64,000 bases of DNA, from assembly GCA_035798135.1 (NCBI GenBank), contig JAPFBR010000001.1, forward strand, positions 372,001-436,000. The letters run 5' to 3'. The stretch is from Sediminicola sp035798135. Lineage in GTDB: Bacteria > Bacteroidota > Bacteroidia > Flavobacteriales > Flavobacteriaceae. Positions 43,636-52,825 of this stretch are shown piece by piece; position 1 is the first letter of the stretch; each line of letters begins with the position of its first letter. The translations under genes were made by a program, and so were the position numbers. The notes under the pieces were generated by a model. The model was not told the origin of the DNA. It saw only the letters and a list, made by a program, of their open reading frames with translations, and did no database searches.

Positions 43636-46134
43636 TTAATTTCTTGGATCGAGCAACTGATCTATTCTTGCAATGGCATCTTCATAATGATACCTCGTAA
43701 TTGTATTGATCGAACTATTTTTTGCCCCCTGTAATCTTATCCTCAAGGTTTTGAGTTCCCCCCTTACCAGTGTATGTACATCTGAAGTGCTCACATCAAA
43801 AATAAAGGTACTTTCAAAGTCAGAACCATTGTTTCTTTTCTCTGGTCCTTTATCCACCATCAAAAAGGCCATTCTATCCAAATAGGTGCGTTGCAGGTTC
43901 CTACGGAAAATATCCACATTGGCGCCTCTTCCCATTTCACTCCATACCCCTGTCCTTAGATCCTTTAACATGTCCAAAGCGCTGTAATAGTCTACAACTG
44001 TAGTTTCGGCATCCATCAACCTACCAATCCGATCAAAACTGAGCAAATTGTCAATATGTCTTGCTTGTACTTTACGTAATTCTTCAAAGTATCCGGCGTG
44101 ATCTATATTTTGCAATATTTCCTTATCTATAAGCCACGCCGGAGTTGAAAATATATTTAGCTGTAACCAGACCATGGATGATTTCTGCACTTCCGGAGAT
44201 ACATGGGTATATACAACTCCATCTTGCTCAGGGGTTTTTAAATTTTCATAAATCCCCCCAATATTGGTAACCACATGCCCTACATACCTGCTAAATACAC
44301 TCAACAATTCACCATACAGTTCTTCCAGGTCACCATAATCATTTGTCTGATCCGAAGTCCAACTTTTAAGGTTCTGTGCTACGAACTTTAAGTTGTTCAA
44401 CCCATAATCCCCTGCCTTGATAGGGTCATCCCCTATACTTTCTGTTTGCGACTGTGGATCAAAACGACTGGATTGTCTGCCAAATTTATATTTAGGATCC
44501 AATTCGTGTTTGCGAATCCATTGATTTAGGGTATCCTTTTCCGCTTCCATCACGATGGCAGTCGGAATTAGCCTATAGCCCCAATTGGTGGCATAATGAT
44601 CGTATGGGCCTATTTGGCGAATGAACCGAATATTTTCATCCTCTGGTTGTGCTACATAATTGTACCTGGCATAGTCCATAATACTGGCGGCAATACCATT
44701 TTCTTGGGTAAAGGCACCATTTCTCAAAGAATCAACAGGGTACGCATAACTGGCCGCCATATTATGTGGAAAGCCAAGTGCATGACCAACTTCGTGGGCA
44801 ATTACCATACGCATCATCTCGCCTATTTCCCCTTCAGGAGTGTTTAATGTCCGCGCTGAAGGATTGGCGGCACCTGTTTCCAATAGATATCTATTTCTGT
44901 AACTCCTCAAATGATTGTGGTACCATATAATGTCGCTTTCTATAATTTCTCCACTTCTTGGATCCGATACACTTGGCCCCGTTGCGTTTCGTGTGGTACT
45001 TGCCACATACCTTACCACAGAATACCTTACATCCTCAGGGCTGAACTCGGGATCCTCTTCTGCAGTGGGTGCATCCTTAGCCAAAATTGCATTTTTGAAC
45101 CCAGCGGTCTCAAAGGGTTTTTGCCATTCCTCTATTCCTTGTTTTATATACTGCCTAAGATTCTCCGGAGTCCCAGGATCCAAGTAATAAACAATAGGTT
45201 TAATGGGCTCTACCAATTCTCCCCTGGCATATGCCTCAGGGTCTTTAGGTTCCAAGCGCCATCTTCGGATATACGTTTTTTGGTCGGCCTTTAATTCCTT
45301 GCTCCCATAATCGTATTGGCTTACAGTAAAAAATCCCACCCTTGGGTCATATGTTCTTGGTCGCATAGGCTCTTTTGGCAACAAAATCATGGATTGGTTC
45401 ATTTGCAAACTTATAGACTCCATATCTGAAAATGATGGTGGTTCCGAGGCGCTATAAGTGAGATCCTGCTTTACCTCAATGTTCTCAGGAAAACTCTTTA
45501 TCCCATTGATAAAGCTAAGGGACGATTCCAGTTTCTTTACTTTGTACTCTTTGCGCAACTTTGCCGATAATCCACTTATAGCCACTACATCTGTATTAAA
45601 GAGCGGGGTTACATTAATGACCACGGCAGTGGTATCTGTATTAAAGGCTTTTATATCAAAGGCGAAAAGGGTAGGCTCATAATTATTGACCACCACAGAA
45701 TTATGGATCGCTTTGGTACTGTCGGCAACATTTGCATAGGATTTTACTTTTAGCAAGATCTTATCCTGAAATCGTATCCATTGTACCACCTGCTCGTTCG
45801 TCTTGGAACCCGCATTGAAATAACCTCCTCCCAATCCCTGTGAAAGTTTTGATATTCTACTTACCCAAAGCATTTCCTTTTTTAATTTATCGAACGGAAT
45901 TTCATAATAATACTCTTCCTTTATCTTGTGGACCATAAAAAGTCCAACATCAGTTATTGCATCTTTAGTGATGACCTCACTATAATTTTTAATGCCATTT
46001 TTATCCTTAGATTTCGTCGCATCGTTGAAATTTGTTGGAATTCTATCGTCCTCGTTTCTTGTTGGTCTTTGCCCCATTACTGTCATGGTCATAAAAAACA
46101 GGGAGAGCATTAAAAACGGTATTAATTTTTTCAT
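43636..46134 (-). CDS. Secreted zinc-dependent metalloprotease (HEXXHXXGXXH type)
   Basis: An 832-residue exported zincin. A signal peptide of about 22 residues ends in VMGQ. The DUF5117/DUF5118-like N-terminal part (about 55-400) precedes the catalytic domain with the full motif HEVGHALGFPH at residues 447-457, which carries three zinc ligands and the catalytic Glu; a C-terminal helical DUF5118/5117-like region follows. Many such proteases occur in Bacteroidota and act in the periplasm or outside the cell. It lies between two PepSY-like paralogs, which may be inhibitors or partners; that is speculative. The terminator at 43581-43614 ends it. Confidence 0.92.
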   Translation of the reverse strand: MKKLIPFLMLSLFFMTMTVMGQRPTRNEDDRIPTNFNDATKSKDKNGIKNYSEVITKDAITDVGLFMVHKIKEEYYYEIPFDKLKKEMLWVSRISKLSQGLGGGYFNAGSKTNEQVVQWIRFQDKILLKVKSYANVADSTKAIHNSVVVNNYEPTLFAFDIKAFNTDTTAVVINVTPLFNTDVVAISGLSAKLRKEYKVKKLESSLSFINGIKSFPENIEVKQDLTYSASEPPSFSDMESISLQMNQSMILLPKEPMRPRTYDPRVGFFTVSQYDYGSKELKADQKTYIRRWRLEPKDPEAYARGELVEPIKPIVYYLDPGTPENLRQYIKQGIEEWQKPFETAGFKNAILAKDAPTAEEDPEFSPEDVRYSVVRYVASTTRNATGPSVSDPRSGEIIESDIIWYHNHLRSYRNRYLLETGAANPSARTLNTPEGEIGEMMRMVIAHEVGHALGFPHNMAASYAYPVDSLRNGAFTQENGIAASIMDYARYNYVAQPEDENIRFIRQIGPYDHYATNWGYRLIPTAIVMEAEKDTLNQWIRKHELDPKYKFGRQSSRFDPQSQTESIGDDPIKAGDYGLNNLKFVAQNLKSWTSDQTNDYGDLEELYGELLSVFSRYVGHVVTNIGGIYENLKTPEQDGVVYTHVSPEVQKSSMVWLQLNIFSTPAWLIDKEILQNIDHAGYFEELRKVQARHIDNLLSFDRIGRLMDAETTVVDYYSALDMLKDLRTGVWSEMGRGANVDIFRRNLQRTYLDRMAFLMVDKGPEKRNNGSDFESTFIFDVSTSDVHTLVRGELKTLRIRLQGAKNSSINTITRYHYEDAIARIDQLLDPRN

Positions 46135-46314
46135 AGTGAAAAGTAACTTTTATGTCTTCTAAAATAGAACTATTCAAATGCTATTCCGTGTTTTTTTGGA
46201 ATATTAACAAATCAAGGGTAGCGTTTCAAACGAGAAATGGCACATTTACACAAAATCAAACCTCTAGCACAACCCAAAAAAAACTTACCTTGTACATTCA
46301 TAAAACGTAAAGTT

Positions 46315-47025
46315 ATGTTGAGAATAATTTACATTGTCTTCCTATTTACCATTCCATTCTTGGGGGTATCCCAAAGTTTAACTGGCAATCAGCTTTTACA
46401 AAATGCCATTGACCACCATGATCCAAATAATAATTGGCCATCATTTAATGGCGAATTTACGGTGACCATGACAACCCCGGACAATAGTGAGAGAAAAAGC
46501 ATGATCCATATCAATATCCCAAAAGAACATTTTAGCCTAACTGTTAAAAAAGAAGAAAATACATTGGAATCTGTTTTGGATGGCACTGCTTGTCTGTTGC
46601 GGTTAAACGGCAATACAGAAGTATCAGAAGCCCAACAGAAAGCTTTTAATCTCAACTGTGAGAGGGCTGCCATGATGAAAGATTATTACACTTATCTCTA
46701 TGGCCTTCCCATGAAATTAAAAGATCCAGGAACCATTATAGACCCTAAAGTAGATCGCAAAAGATTTAAAAACAAGGAGTATCTGGTATTAAAGGTGACC
46801 TATGAGGAAGGAGTAGGTGGAGATGTATGGTATTTCTATTTTGATCCATCATCCTATGCCATGGAGGTCTACCAATTTTTTCATGATGAAACTAAAAACG
46901 ATGGGGAATACATCCTTTTAACGGGGGAAGAAACTATAAACCAAATTAAGATGCCAAAAACTAGGGCCTGGTATTACAACAAGGACAACAAATACCTTGG
47001 AACAGACATTCTATCCAAGAAATAA
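46315..47025 (+). CDS. Secreted DUF6503-like protein
   Basis: A 236-residue exported protein. A signal peptide ends near residue 19 (LGVSQ). 'NQLLQNAIDHHDPNNNWPSFNGEFTVTM' and 'YLVLKVTYEEGVGGDVWYFYFDPSSYAMEVYQFFHDET' are features of the DUF6503 family, which is related to LolA/outer-membrane lipoprotein sorting folds. Function unknown. The ATG at 46315 gives the clean signal peptide; the longer frame from 46237 adds an unlikely basic extension. It lies 87 bases before the second PepSY-like gene. Confidence 0.75.
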   Translation: MLRIIYIVFLFTIPFLGVSQSLTGNQLLQNAIDHHDPNNNWPSFNGEFTVTMTTPDNSERKSMIHINIPKEHFSLTVKKEENTLESVLDGTACLLRLNGNTEVSEAQQKAFNLNCERAAMMKDYYTYLYGLPMKLKDPGTIIDPKVDRKRFKNKEYLVLKVTYEEGVGGDVWYFYFDPSSYAMEVYQFFHDETKNDGEYILLTGEETINQIKMPKTRAWYYNKDNKYLGTDILSKK

Positions 47026-47112
47026 GAAGGTGAAGGGACTATCTATAAAACTGACATTGCTCATAGCTTTTGTTATCTTAAAAAGGTATTATTTAAAAAC
47101 TAAAAATTGCAC

Positions 47113-47619
47113 ATGAAAACTGCACTTTCCTTCTTGATTACTCTTATCCTAACAACCAATTTATGGGCCCAAGATCCAAAAACGGAAGAACTTTCGGAAG
47201 TGGTTGTAACCGCGATCAACTATAAATATTTGAGCAGTATTGACTCTCAGGAGACGCCTACCCCTGTTAAATTGCTAGAGCGTAAAGTTGCAGGTTACAA
47301 GATAAAAAAAGAGGATGTTTTTGAAGATGAATATCCGTTTTACACAGTGTCCTTTTACATCCCAGAAGGTAAAATTGTAGCCGTTTATGACGAGGATGGC
47401 AAAATTTTGAGAACTATAGAAAGATTTAAAAACCTGAACCTCCCAAATGCTGTAATACAAGCTTTAGAAAATAAATATCCGGGTTGGAAAATTGTTGATG
47501 ATGTGTACCTCATAGATTACAACCATCAAAAAGGTGTAAATAGGACCTTTAAAATTAAGTTGCAGAAAAGAAAAAAGTCCCTTAAAGTAAAGTTGGACGA
47601 AAAAGGCAATTACCTATAA
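47113..47619 (+). CDS. Small secreted protein, possibly PepSY-like; paralog of 43056-43562
   Basis: A 168-residue exported protein, same length as its paralog. A signal peptide ends at residue 20 (LWAQ). LSEVVVTA is again at residues 27-34, followed by 'INYKYL', and the body keeps 'FYTVSFYIPEGKIVAVYDEDGKILRTIERFKN', 'PNAVIQALENKYPGW' and 'DDVYLIDY'. The two copies flank the metalloprotease and DUF6503-like genes. Role unknown; TonB-box-like motif discussed in the findings. A TTG two codons upstream is rejected in favour of the ATG at 47113. It overlaps nadD by 10 bp (convergent). Confidence 0.8.
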   Translation: MKTALSFLITLILTTNLWAQDPKTEELSEVVVTAINYKYLSSIDSQETPTPVKLLERKVAGYKIKKEDVFEDEYPFYTVSFYIPEGKIVAVYDEDGKILRTIERFKNLNLPNAVIQALENKYPGWKIVDDVYLIDYNHQKGVNRTFKIKLQKRKKSLKVKLDEKGNYL

Positions 47620-48194
47620 AAATTCATTTCGTCCAAATAAATCCATACGTTTTCTGGCAATAGGGGTCTAATATTTTTACCGGCCTTGTGCTGTTTGCGA
47701 ATAAAGGTGGATGAAATTTCCATGATCGGCGCATCAATATGGGAAATTTTTGGATGTCCTTTAAAACTGTGGTCCACCTCCCCTTCTGAAATCCTGGGAT
47801 AAACGTAAATCTGATGCTGTTCCAAAATGGCCTCATAATTCTTCCATTTATGCAATCCCTTGAGGTTATCCTCCCCCATCATCAATGAAAACTCATAACC
47901 TGTCCCGTACTTCTCGGCCAAATGCACCAAAGTATTTACAGTATAATTTGGTTGGGGAAGGTCAAACTCTATCTTACTAGGGTGTAGATTTGGATAATCC
48001 TTGGTTGCCTCATAGACCATTTCGTACCTATGGTTGTTATCCAAAAGGGTTTTCTTTTTCTTAAACGGACTATGGGGAGTGATGACCATCCAAACTTCAT
48101 CGAGATCTGAAAATTCTACCATATGGTTGGCTATCACCAAATGGCCAATATGGATTGGGTTAAATGTACCAAAATATAGACCTACCTTCTTCAT
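47610..48194 (-). CDS. nadD: Nicotinate-nucleotide adenylyltransferase
   Basis: A 194-residue enzyme that adenylylates nicotinate mononucleotide in NAD synthesis. The nucleotidyltransferase motif is 'GTFNPIHIGHLVIA' (residues about 9-22, HxGH type), and 'ISSTFIRKQ' near 165 is the second substrate motif. It follows gmk in the same direction with a 22-bp gap. The yicC-gmk-nadD order is common in Bacteroidota. Confidence 0.93.
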   Translation of the reverse strand: MKKVGLYFGTFNPIHIGHLVIANHMVEFSDLDEVWMVITPHSPFKKKKTLLDNNHRYEMVYEATKDYPNLHPSKIEFDLPQPNYTVNTLVHLAEKYGTGYEFSLMMGEDNLKGLHKWKNYEAILEQHQIYVYPRISEGEVDHSFKGHPKISHIDAPIMEISSTFIRKQHKAGKNIRPLLPENVWIYLDEMNFYR

Positions 48195-48216
48195 TTTTTA
48201 TTTCTAGTCTATGCTT

Positions 48217-48801
48217 TTACTTTTCCTGTTTTACCCCAACAAAATTGGCTACTAGGTCATAGGCTTCCTTTAATGCGATCTCCAATTCATAATTTTTGAT
48301 AATCTTGTCAAATTGTGGAGCTGTTGCCAGTTCAACAGAGGCCTTGGCTATCCGCATATTGATCTTATCATCACTTTCCGTACTGCGTTTTTTAAGTCTT
48401 ATTTTCAGTTCGTCAACACTGGGAGGTTTTACAAAAACCGCCAATGTGTTTTCTGGAAATTTTTTCTTTATTCGAAGTCCACCTACAACATCAATATCAA
48501 AAATGACATTTTTACCCATGGCCCATAATCGTTCCACTTCGCTTTTTAAGGTTCCATAAAAGTTGTCTCTATATACTTCTTCCCATTCCAAAAAATCATC
48601 ATTCTTGATATGGTTTTTAAACTCGGAAATGGACATAAAGTAATAATGTTCCCCATGCTTCTCCTTTCCCCTCCTCGGTCTGGAAGTAGCCGAAACAGAA
48701 AAAGCCAAATTCAATTCCGGTTGCTCCAATAAATATTTTGTAATGGTTGTTTTTCCACTTCCTGACGGTGCCGAAAAAATAATGAGCTTTCCTCCCTCCA
48801 T
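48217..48801 (-). CDS. gmk: Guanylate kinase
   Basis: A 194-residue kinase that makes GDP from GMP. The P-loop is 'SAPSGSGKTTITKYLL' (residues about 9-24), followed by the GMP-binding motif 'SVSATSRPRRGKEKHGEHYYF'. The lid and core are complete. Its ATG overlaps the stop of the YicC gene (TAATG, 48799-48803), so the two are translationally coupled. Confidence 0.96.
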   Translation of the reverse strand: MEGGKLIIFSAPSGSGKTTITKYLLEQPELNLAFSVSATSRPRRGKEKHGEHYYFMSISEFKNHIKNDDFLEWEEVYRDNFYGTLKSEVERLWAMGKNVIFDIDVVGGLRIKKKFPENTLAVFVKPPSVDELKIRLKKRSTESDDKINMRIAKASVELATAPQFDKIIKNYELEIALKEAYDLVANFVGVKQEK

Positions 48802-49658
48802 TACAGTACGTTTAACATTTGTTCCTTAATTTTTTCCAACTCATCCTTCATTTGCACGACAAGCTGTTGCATTGGGGCATAATTGGCTTTGGAACCAATT
48901 GTATTTATTTCCCGCCCAATTTCTTGACTTATAAAAGCTAGTTTCTTCCCGTTGGAATCATCTGAATTCAGTGCTGTGGCAAAATAATCCAAATGATTGG
49001 CCAGGCGTACTTTCTCTTCCGTAATATCGTATTTCTCCAAATAATAGATCAATTCCTGTTCAAATCGATTGGCATCCAAGTCGGATTTCAGGTCAGAAAC
49101 GGCTTTTTGCAATCGATCCCGCACCATTGAAAGTCGGTCTGCATCCATGGCCTTTACCTCTTCCAGTAAGCGATTCAGGGTAGCAATCCTTTCCAAGAAA
49201 TCCTTTTCCAATACATGGCCTTCCTCAGATCTAAAAATGTTGATCTCCTTCAGTGCGTTGGTAAGGGCCTCCAAAATAGCGTCGTATTCCTCTTCATCTA
49301 TATCGTCTCTTTCTGTCTTTAAAGCATCCGGTAATCGTACTGCCATTTCCAAGAATTTCACATCATCCCCATCTGCAATTGCCCTAAGTTGTTGGATATA
49401 GCTTTTTACAACCCCTTCATTGATAACAGAAGAAGTTTCATTTCCTGTAGACTCCATATACAATCCAAAATCTACCTTTCCCCTTTCCAATGAACTGGCG
49501 ATGATTTTTCTCAAATCCAATTCCTTTTCCCTATAAGTTGAAGGGATACGGGCATTTAAGTCGAGACTTTTGCTGTTCAATGATTTTATTTCAATGGTAA
49601 TTTTCTTTGAAGGAAGTTGTACTACATACTTCCCGAACCCTGTCATGGATTGGATCAT
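48801..49658 (-). CDS. YicC/YloC family endoribonuclease
   Basis: A 285-residue protein of the YicC family, metal-dependent RNases that clip small RNAs in enterobacteria. The start 'MIQSMTGFGK' and the ending 'NTIGSKANYAPMQQLVVQMKDELEKIKEQMLNVL' are the two family signatures, joined by a long helical middle. It is the first gene of the yicC-gmk-nadD unit. Confidence 0.93.
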   Translation of the reverse strand: MIQSMTGFGKYVVQLPSKKITIEIKSLNSKSLDLNARIPSTYREKELDLRKIIASSLERGKVDFGLYMESTGNETSSVINEGVVKSYIQQLRAIADGDDVKFLEMAVRLPDALKTERDDIDEEEYDAILEALTNALKEINIFRSEEGHVLEKDFLERIATLNRLLEEVKAMDADRLSMVRDRLQKAVSDLKSDLDANRFEQELIYYLEKYDITEEKVRLANHLDYFATALNSDDSNGKKLAFISQEIGREINTIGSKANYAPMQQLVVQMKDELEKIKEQMLNVL

Positions 49659-50027
49659 AAAATGATTTTAAATTTTGGCAAAGGTAATTAAAATTCAGTT
49701 TTAGTTTTTTGGATTGCCGTTTTAATCGAAGGACCTATTGATCCTGGTCTTGTACCAATATTAACCTACTCCAATCCCGATAATGAAAACTATGATAGAG
49801 ACCACAAATTTTGTGGATCTGGGCAACAAAAAATAGGTATACTCGCTTTTACAAACATTTTTGCCCCGATAATTTTGGTATAATACGATATTTAATGGTT
49901 GGCGATGCTCCTCCAGTTCCGATAATCGTACGACCACTTGATTTTCCGCGGAAGGACCCAACAGCCAATAATGGCCAAAAGTAAAATTGGGGTAATAACA
50001 ATTGTTAGTATACCCTCCCAGAGTATT
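49659..50027. other. Intergenic region without a clear gene
   Basis: These 369 bases hold no convincing gene. A 66-codon minus-strand frame from 49961 has an unlike-protein start. In another minus-strand frame, just after the DUF1080 stop, a hydrophobic stretch (about 'ILTIVITPILLLAIIGC') reads without ATG/GTG/TTG start near it and then meets a stop, which might be the trace of a decayed membrane protein. No terminator was found. Confidence 0.35.
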
Positions 50028-50840
50028 CTACAATTCCCTAACCCAAATATTTCTATAGCTCACCCTACTATTATCCCCATGGTCTTGAAGTTTTATAGGC
50101 CCTTTTCCATGTGCTTCATTCTTTGGCCAGCCAATATAAGGAGTCGTGCCTTTGATCTCCACATGGTCTTGAATTAAAACACCATTGTGGATTGCCGTAA
50201 TGGTGCCAGATTTTATTTTCTTGCCCTCTTCATTGAATACCGGCTCGTGAAAGATAATATCATAGGAATTCCATTCCCCTGAAGGAACCGATGCCTTTGC
50301 AAGGGGCACATGTTGTTTGTAAATAGAGCCTACCTGGCCATTCACGTACGTGTCATTGTTATTATTGTCCAAGATTTGTACTTCATATATCCCTTGAAAA
50401 AACACCCCGCTATTGGCCCTATTTTGACCTTCACGTTGAATATCTACTGGAGATTTCCATTCCAGATGTAGTTGTACACTTCCAAAATTCTGTTTGGTCT
50501 GTATGTCGCCAGCTCTATCCTTAACCGTCATACTACCTTCTTTGCTTAGATCCCATGCTGCTGCGGTACTGTCCTTTGCACTTATCCATTGATCAAGGCC
50601 ATGCCCATCAAATAAGATAATGGCATCACTTGGGGCGCCATTAGTACTGAAGGGTTGAACTGTAGTGGGTATGGGTTTATAGATCTCTGTTTCCTCTGGT
50701 TTAGTCGGTTCCACCCCAGTATACTCCTCATATACTATTTCCTGAAGTGTATTGTCCATTTCTTGCATGGGGGCTGCCTCTGCTTTTTCTTTACAAGATA
50801 ATAGGGATAGCACCAAAACAGTAGTAAGTATGTATTTCAT
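50028..50840 (-). CDS. DUF1080 (3-keto-disaccharide hydrolase family) lipoprotein
   Basis: A 270-residue exported lipoprotein. 'MKYILTTVLVLSLLSC' is a lipoprotein signal with Cys16. A linker of about 55 acidic and Pro-rich residues follows, then the DUF1080 beta-sandwich from about 70 to the end: 'DAIILFDGHGLDQWISAKD', 'QLHLEWKSPV', 'NSGVFFQGIYEVQILDN', 'GSIYKQHVPLAKASVPSGEWNSYDIIF' and 'RVSYRNIWVREL'. The family is now named for hydrolases that split 3-keto-glycosides. It abuts the next DUF1080 gene with no gap (TAAATG). Predicted to act in the periplasm or at the surface. Confidence 0.9.
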   Translation of the reverse strand: MKYILTTVLVLSLLSCKEKAEAAPMQEMDNTLQEIVYEEYTGVEPTKPEETEIYKPIPTTVQPFSTNGAPSDAIILFDGHGLDQWISAKDSTAAAWDLSKEGSMTVKDRAGDIQTKQNFGSVQLHLEWKSPVDIQREGQNRANSGVFFQGIYEVQILDNNNNDTYVNGQVGSIYKQHVPLAKASVPSGEWNSYDIIFHEPVFNEEGKKIKSGTITAIHNGVLIQDHVEIKGTTPYIGWPKNEAHGKGPIKLQDHGDNSRVSYRNIWVREL

Positions 50841-51599
50841 TTAGAGTTGTTTAATTTTAATGTTCTTGTAGGAGACCATATCCCCATGATCTTGTAACCC
50901 AATTTTTCCTGTTTTATATTTTCCAAAATGTTCCCAATCAGCAAATTTTGATTTTGCGACCATGGCGCTCCATTCCGGATCATTTACTGGAAAAGTGACC
51001 ACTACCATACCGTTTAGTTCCACACTCCCTTCATTGGTTTTATGGTTTACTTTTAAAACGCAGGTATTCCACTCCCCGGCAGGTTTCGCCATTTCATGAT
51101 TTGGTGCTACCATATCATAAAGGGCACCTGCCTGGTGGGTAGTCCCCGCTTTCGCATCTGGATGCCTTTCATTATCCAATACCTGAATCTCAGGTCCGGA
51201 TTGATAAGCTTCAGGCAAATTGGAATCTTCTTTTACACCCCAAAAAATACCACTATTACCACCTTCAGATATTTTCCAATCTACGGAGAGCATAAAATCT
51301 GTAAATTCCTTATCGGTAACTAGATTGTAACTTTCTCCCTTTGCTCGCTCCTTTGGTGGGTAAAAAACCATGGCTCCATCTTCCAATTTCCATTGTTGGG
51401 GCATATCTTCTTTTAAATAGCCATGCCAACCTTCAAAAGAGGAACCGTCAAAAAGAACCATCCATTCATCTTGTGTATTGGCTTCAATTTCTGTCTCTGC
51501 CATAGCGTCTGCATTCATTTCTCCATTGGATTCTTTGGCCTTCTCTTTACAGCCGAAGATCAATAAGGCCATTAGGCCAGTAAAAAATAGTTGTTTCAT
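50841..51599 (-). CDS. DUF1080 (3-keto-disaccharide hydrolase family) lipoprotein
   Basis: A 252-residue exported lipoprotein, paralog of the next gene. 'MKQLFFTGLMALLIFGC' is a lipoprotein signal with Cys17. The domain spans about residues 45-252: 'WMVLFDGSSFEGWHGYLKEDMPQQWKLEDGAMVF', 'DFMLSVDWKISEGGNSGIFWGV', 'GPEIQVLDNERHPDA', 'GEWNTCVLKVN' and 'VSYKNIKIKQL'. The NSGI(F/V)(W/F) and 'E(I)QVLDN' strands are the family core. Its short linker differs from the paralog. It follows the isomerase gene by 15 bp. Confidence 0.9.
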   Translation of the reverse strand: MKQLFFTGLMALLIFGCKEKAKESNGEMNADAMAETEIEANTQDEWMVLFDGSSFEGWHGYLKEDMPQQWKLEDGAMVFYPPKERAKGESYNLVTDKEFTDFMLSVDWKISEGGNSGIFWGVKEDSNLPEAYQSGPEIQVLDNERHPDAKAGTTHQAGALYDMVAPNHEMAKPAGEWNTCVLKVNHKTNEGSVELNGMVVVTFPVNDPEWSAMVAKSKFADWEHFGKYKTGKIGLQDHGDMVSYKNIKIKQL

Positions 51600-51614
51600 G
51601 GGTATATGTATTAG

Positions 51615-52667
51615 TTAAATTCCAAGTATTTTTTTGAGCGTTTCCTTGTCTATTTCTGCCCCGGCAAAATCATCAAAGGTTTTCTCTGTAGCCTCAATAA
51701 TGTGGTCTTGTATAAATTTTGCGCCTTCCCTAGCTCCTTGTTCCGGACTTTTTATGCAGCACTCCCATTCCATAACTGCCCAAACATCACATCCGTATTG
51801 GGTCAATTTGGAAAATATTGTTTTAAAATCTATTTGACCATCGCCTAAGGAGCGGTACCTGCCAGCCCTATCGCCCCAATCGTTATAGCCACCAAAGGCA
51901 CCTTTTTTTCCTGTTGGATTAAATTCGGAATCCTTTACATGAAAGGATTTAATGAATTCGTGATAATGGTCTATGTAGGTAATATAATCCAATTGTTGCA
52001 GCACAAAATGACTGGGATCGTATAAGATGTTCACTCTTTTATGATTCCCGGTGGCAGCGAGAAAACGCTCGAAAGTGTCGCCATCGTGCAAATCTTCTCC
52101 AGGATGTATCTCATAACATACATCTACCCCTTCCTTATCAAAATGGTTCAATATAGGCATCCATCTTTTTGCGAGTTCTTCAAATCCCATTTCTACCAGG
52201 CCTGCAGGCCTTTGCGGCCAAGGATGCATGGTGTGCCACAAAAGGGCACCTGAAAAGGTGGCGTGTACATTAAGTCCCAATCTACGGCTTGCAGTAGCCG
52301 CTTTTTTAACGGTTTCAATGGCCCATTCAGTCCTAGCCTTTGGATTATTCTTAACCTTATCAGGCGCAAAATTATCGAACATGAGGTCGTAGGCCGGGTT
52401 CACGGCCACAAGTTGTCCCTGTAAATGTGTGGACAACTCAGTAATTTCGAGTCCGTAAGAATTTATTGTTCCCTTTAACTCATCACAATAAGTCTGACTT
52501 TCAGCCGCCTTGTCCAAATCTATCAAAAAGTGCTCCCAAGTAGGGATTTGAATTCCTTTATAGCCTAAATCAGCTGCCCATTTACACATCCCATCCAACG
52601 TATTGAATGGAGCTTTACTATCTACAAACTGGGCGAGGAAAACTGCCGGTCCTTTAATTGTCTTCAT
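51615..52667 (-). CDS. Sugar phosphate isomerase/epimerase (xylose isomerase-like TIM barrel), cytoplasmic
   Basis: A 350-residue TIM-barrel enzyme of the AP-endonuclease-2/xylose isomerase clan. It shows 'TLDGMCKWAADLGYKGIQIPTW' (early strand), the metal-ligand Glu in 'VCYEIHPGEDLHDGDTFERFL', 'NILYDPSHFVLQQLDY' with Asp and His, 'FHVKDSEFNPTG' with His and Asp, and Glu in 'VWAVMEWECC'. No signal peptide. Its start lies divergent to the first GMC gene (158 bases between). Family members act on keto or phosphorylated sugars; in this context it could act on a 3-keto-sugar. Confidence 0.88.
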   Translation of the reverse strand: MKTIKGPAVFLAQFVDSKAPFNTLDGMCKWAADLGYKGIQIPTWEHFLIDLDKAAESQTYCDELKGTINSYGLEITELSTHLQGQLVAVNPAYDLMFDNFAPDKVKNNPKARTEWAIETVKKAATASRRLGLNVHATFSGALLWHTMHPWPQRPAGLVEMGFEELAKRWMPILNHFDKEGVDVCYEIHPGEDLHDGDTFERFLAATGNHKRVNILYDPSHFVLQQLDYITYIDHYHEFIKSFHVKDSEFNPTGKKGAFGGYNDWGDRAGRYRSLGDGQIDFKTIFSKLTQYGCDVWAVMEWECCIKSPEQGAREGAKFIQDHIIEATEKTFDDFAGAEIDKETLKKILGI

Positions 52668-52825
52668 TTATAATGATCTAATGTGAGTTACCATCCATAT
52701 TCTATCTGACCTCTGAAATTTTGAGAATTAAACCCTATATTTAGAGTTGTAACAGTCAATTATTTTAATTCCACAGCAGATATATAAATATAGGGATTAC
52801 TATAGAAATAATAGAAAATTACCAC

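Noticed and set aside
49761..49961. 66-codon minus-strand frame in the gap after the yicC gene
   Set aside because: No family, no signal peptide, no promoter, and composition unlike a real short protein; kept only as part of the gap description.
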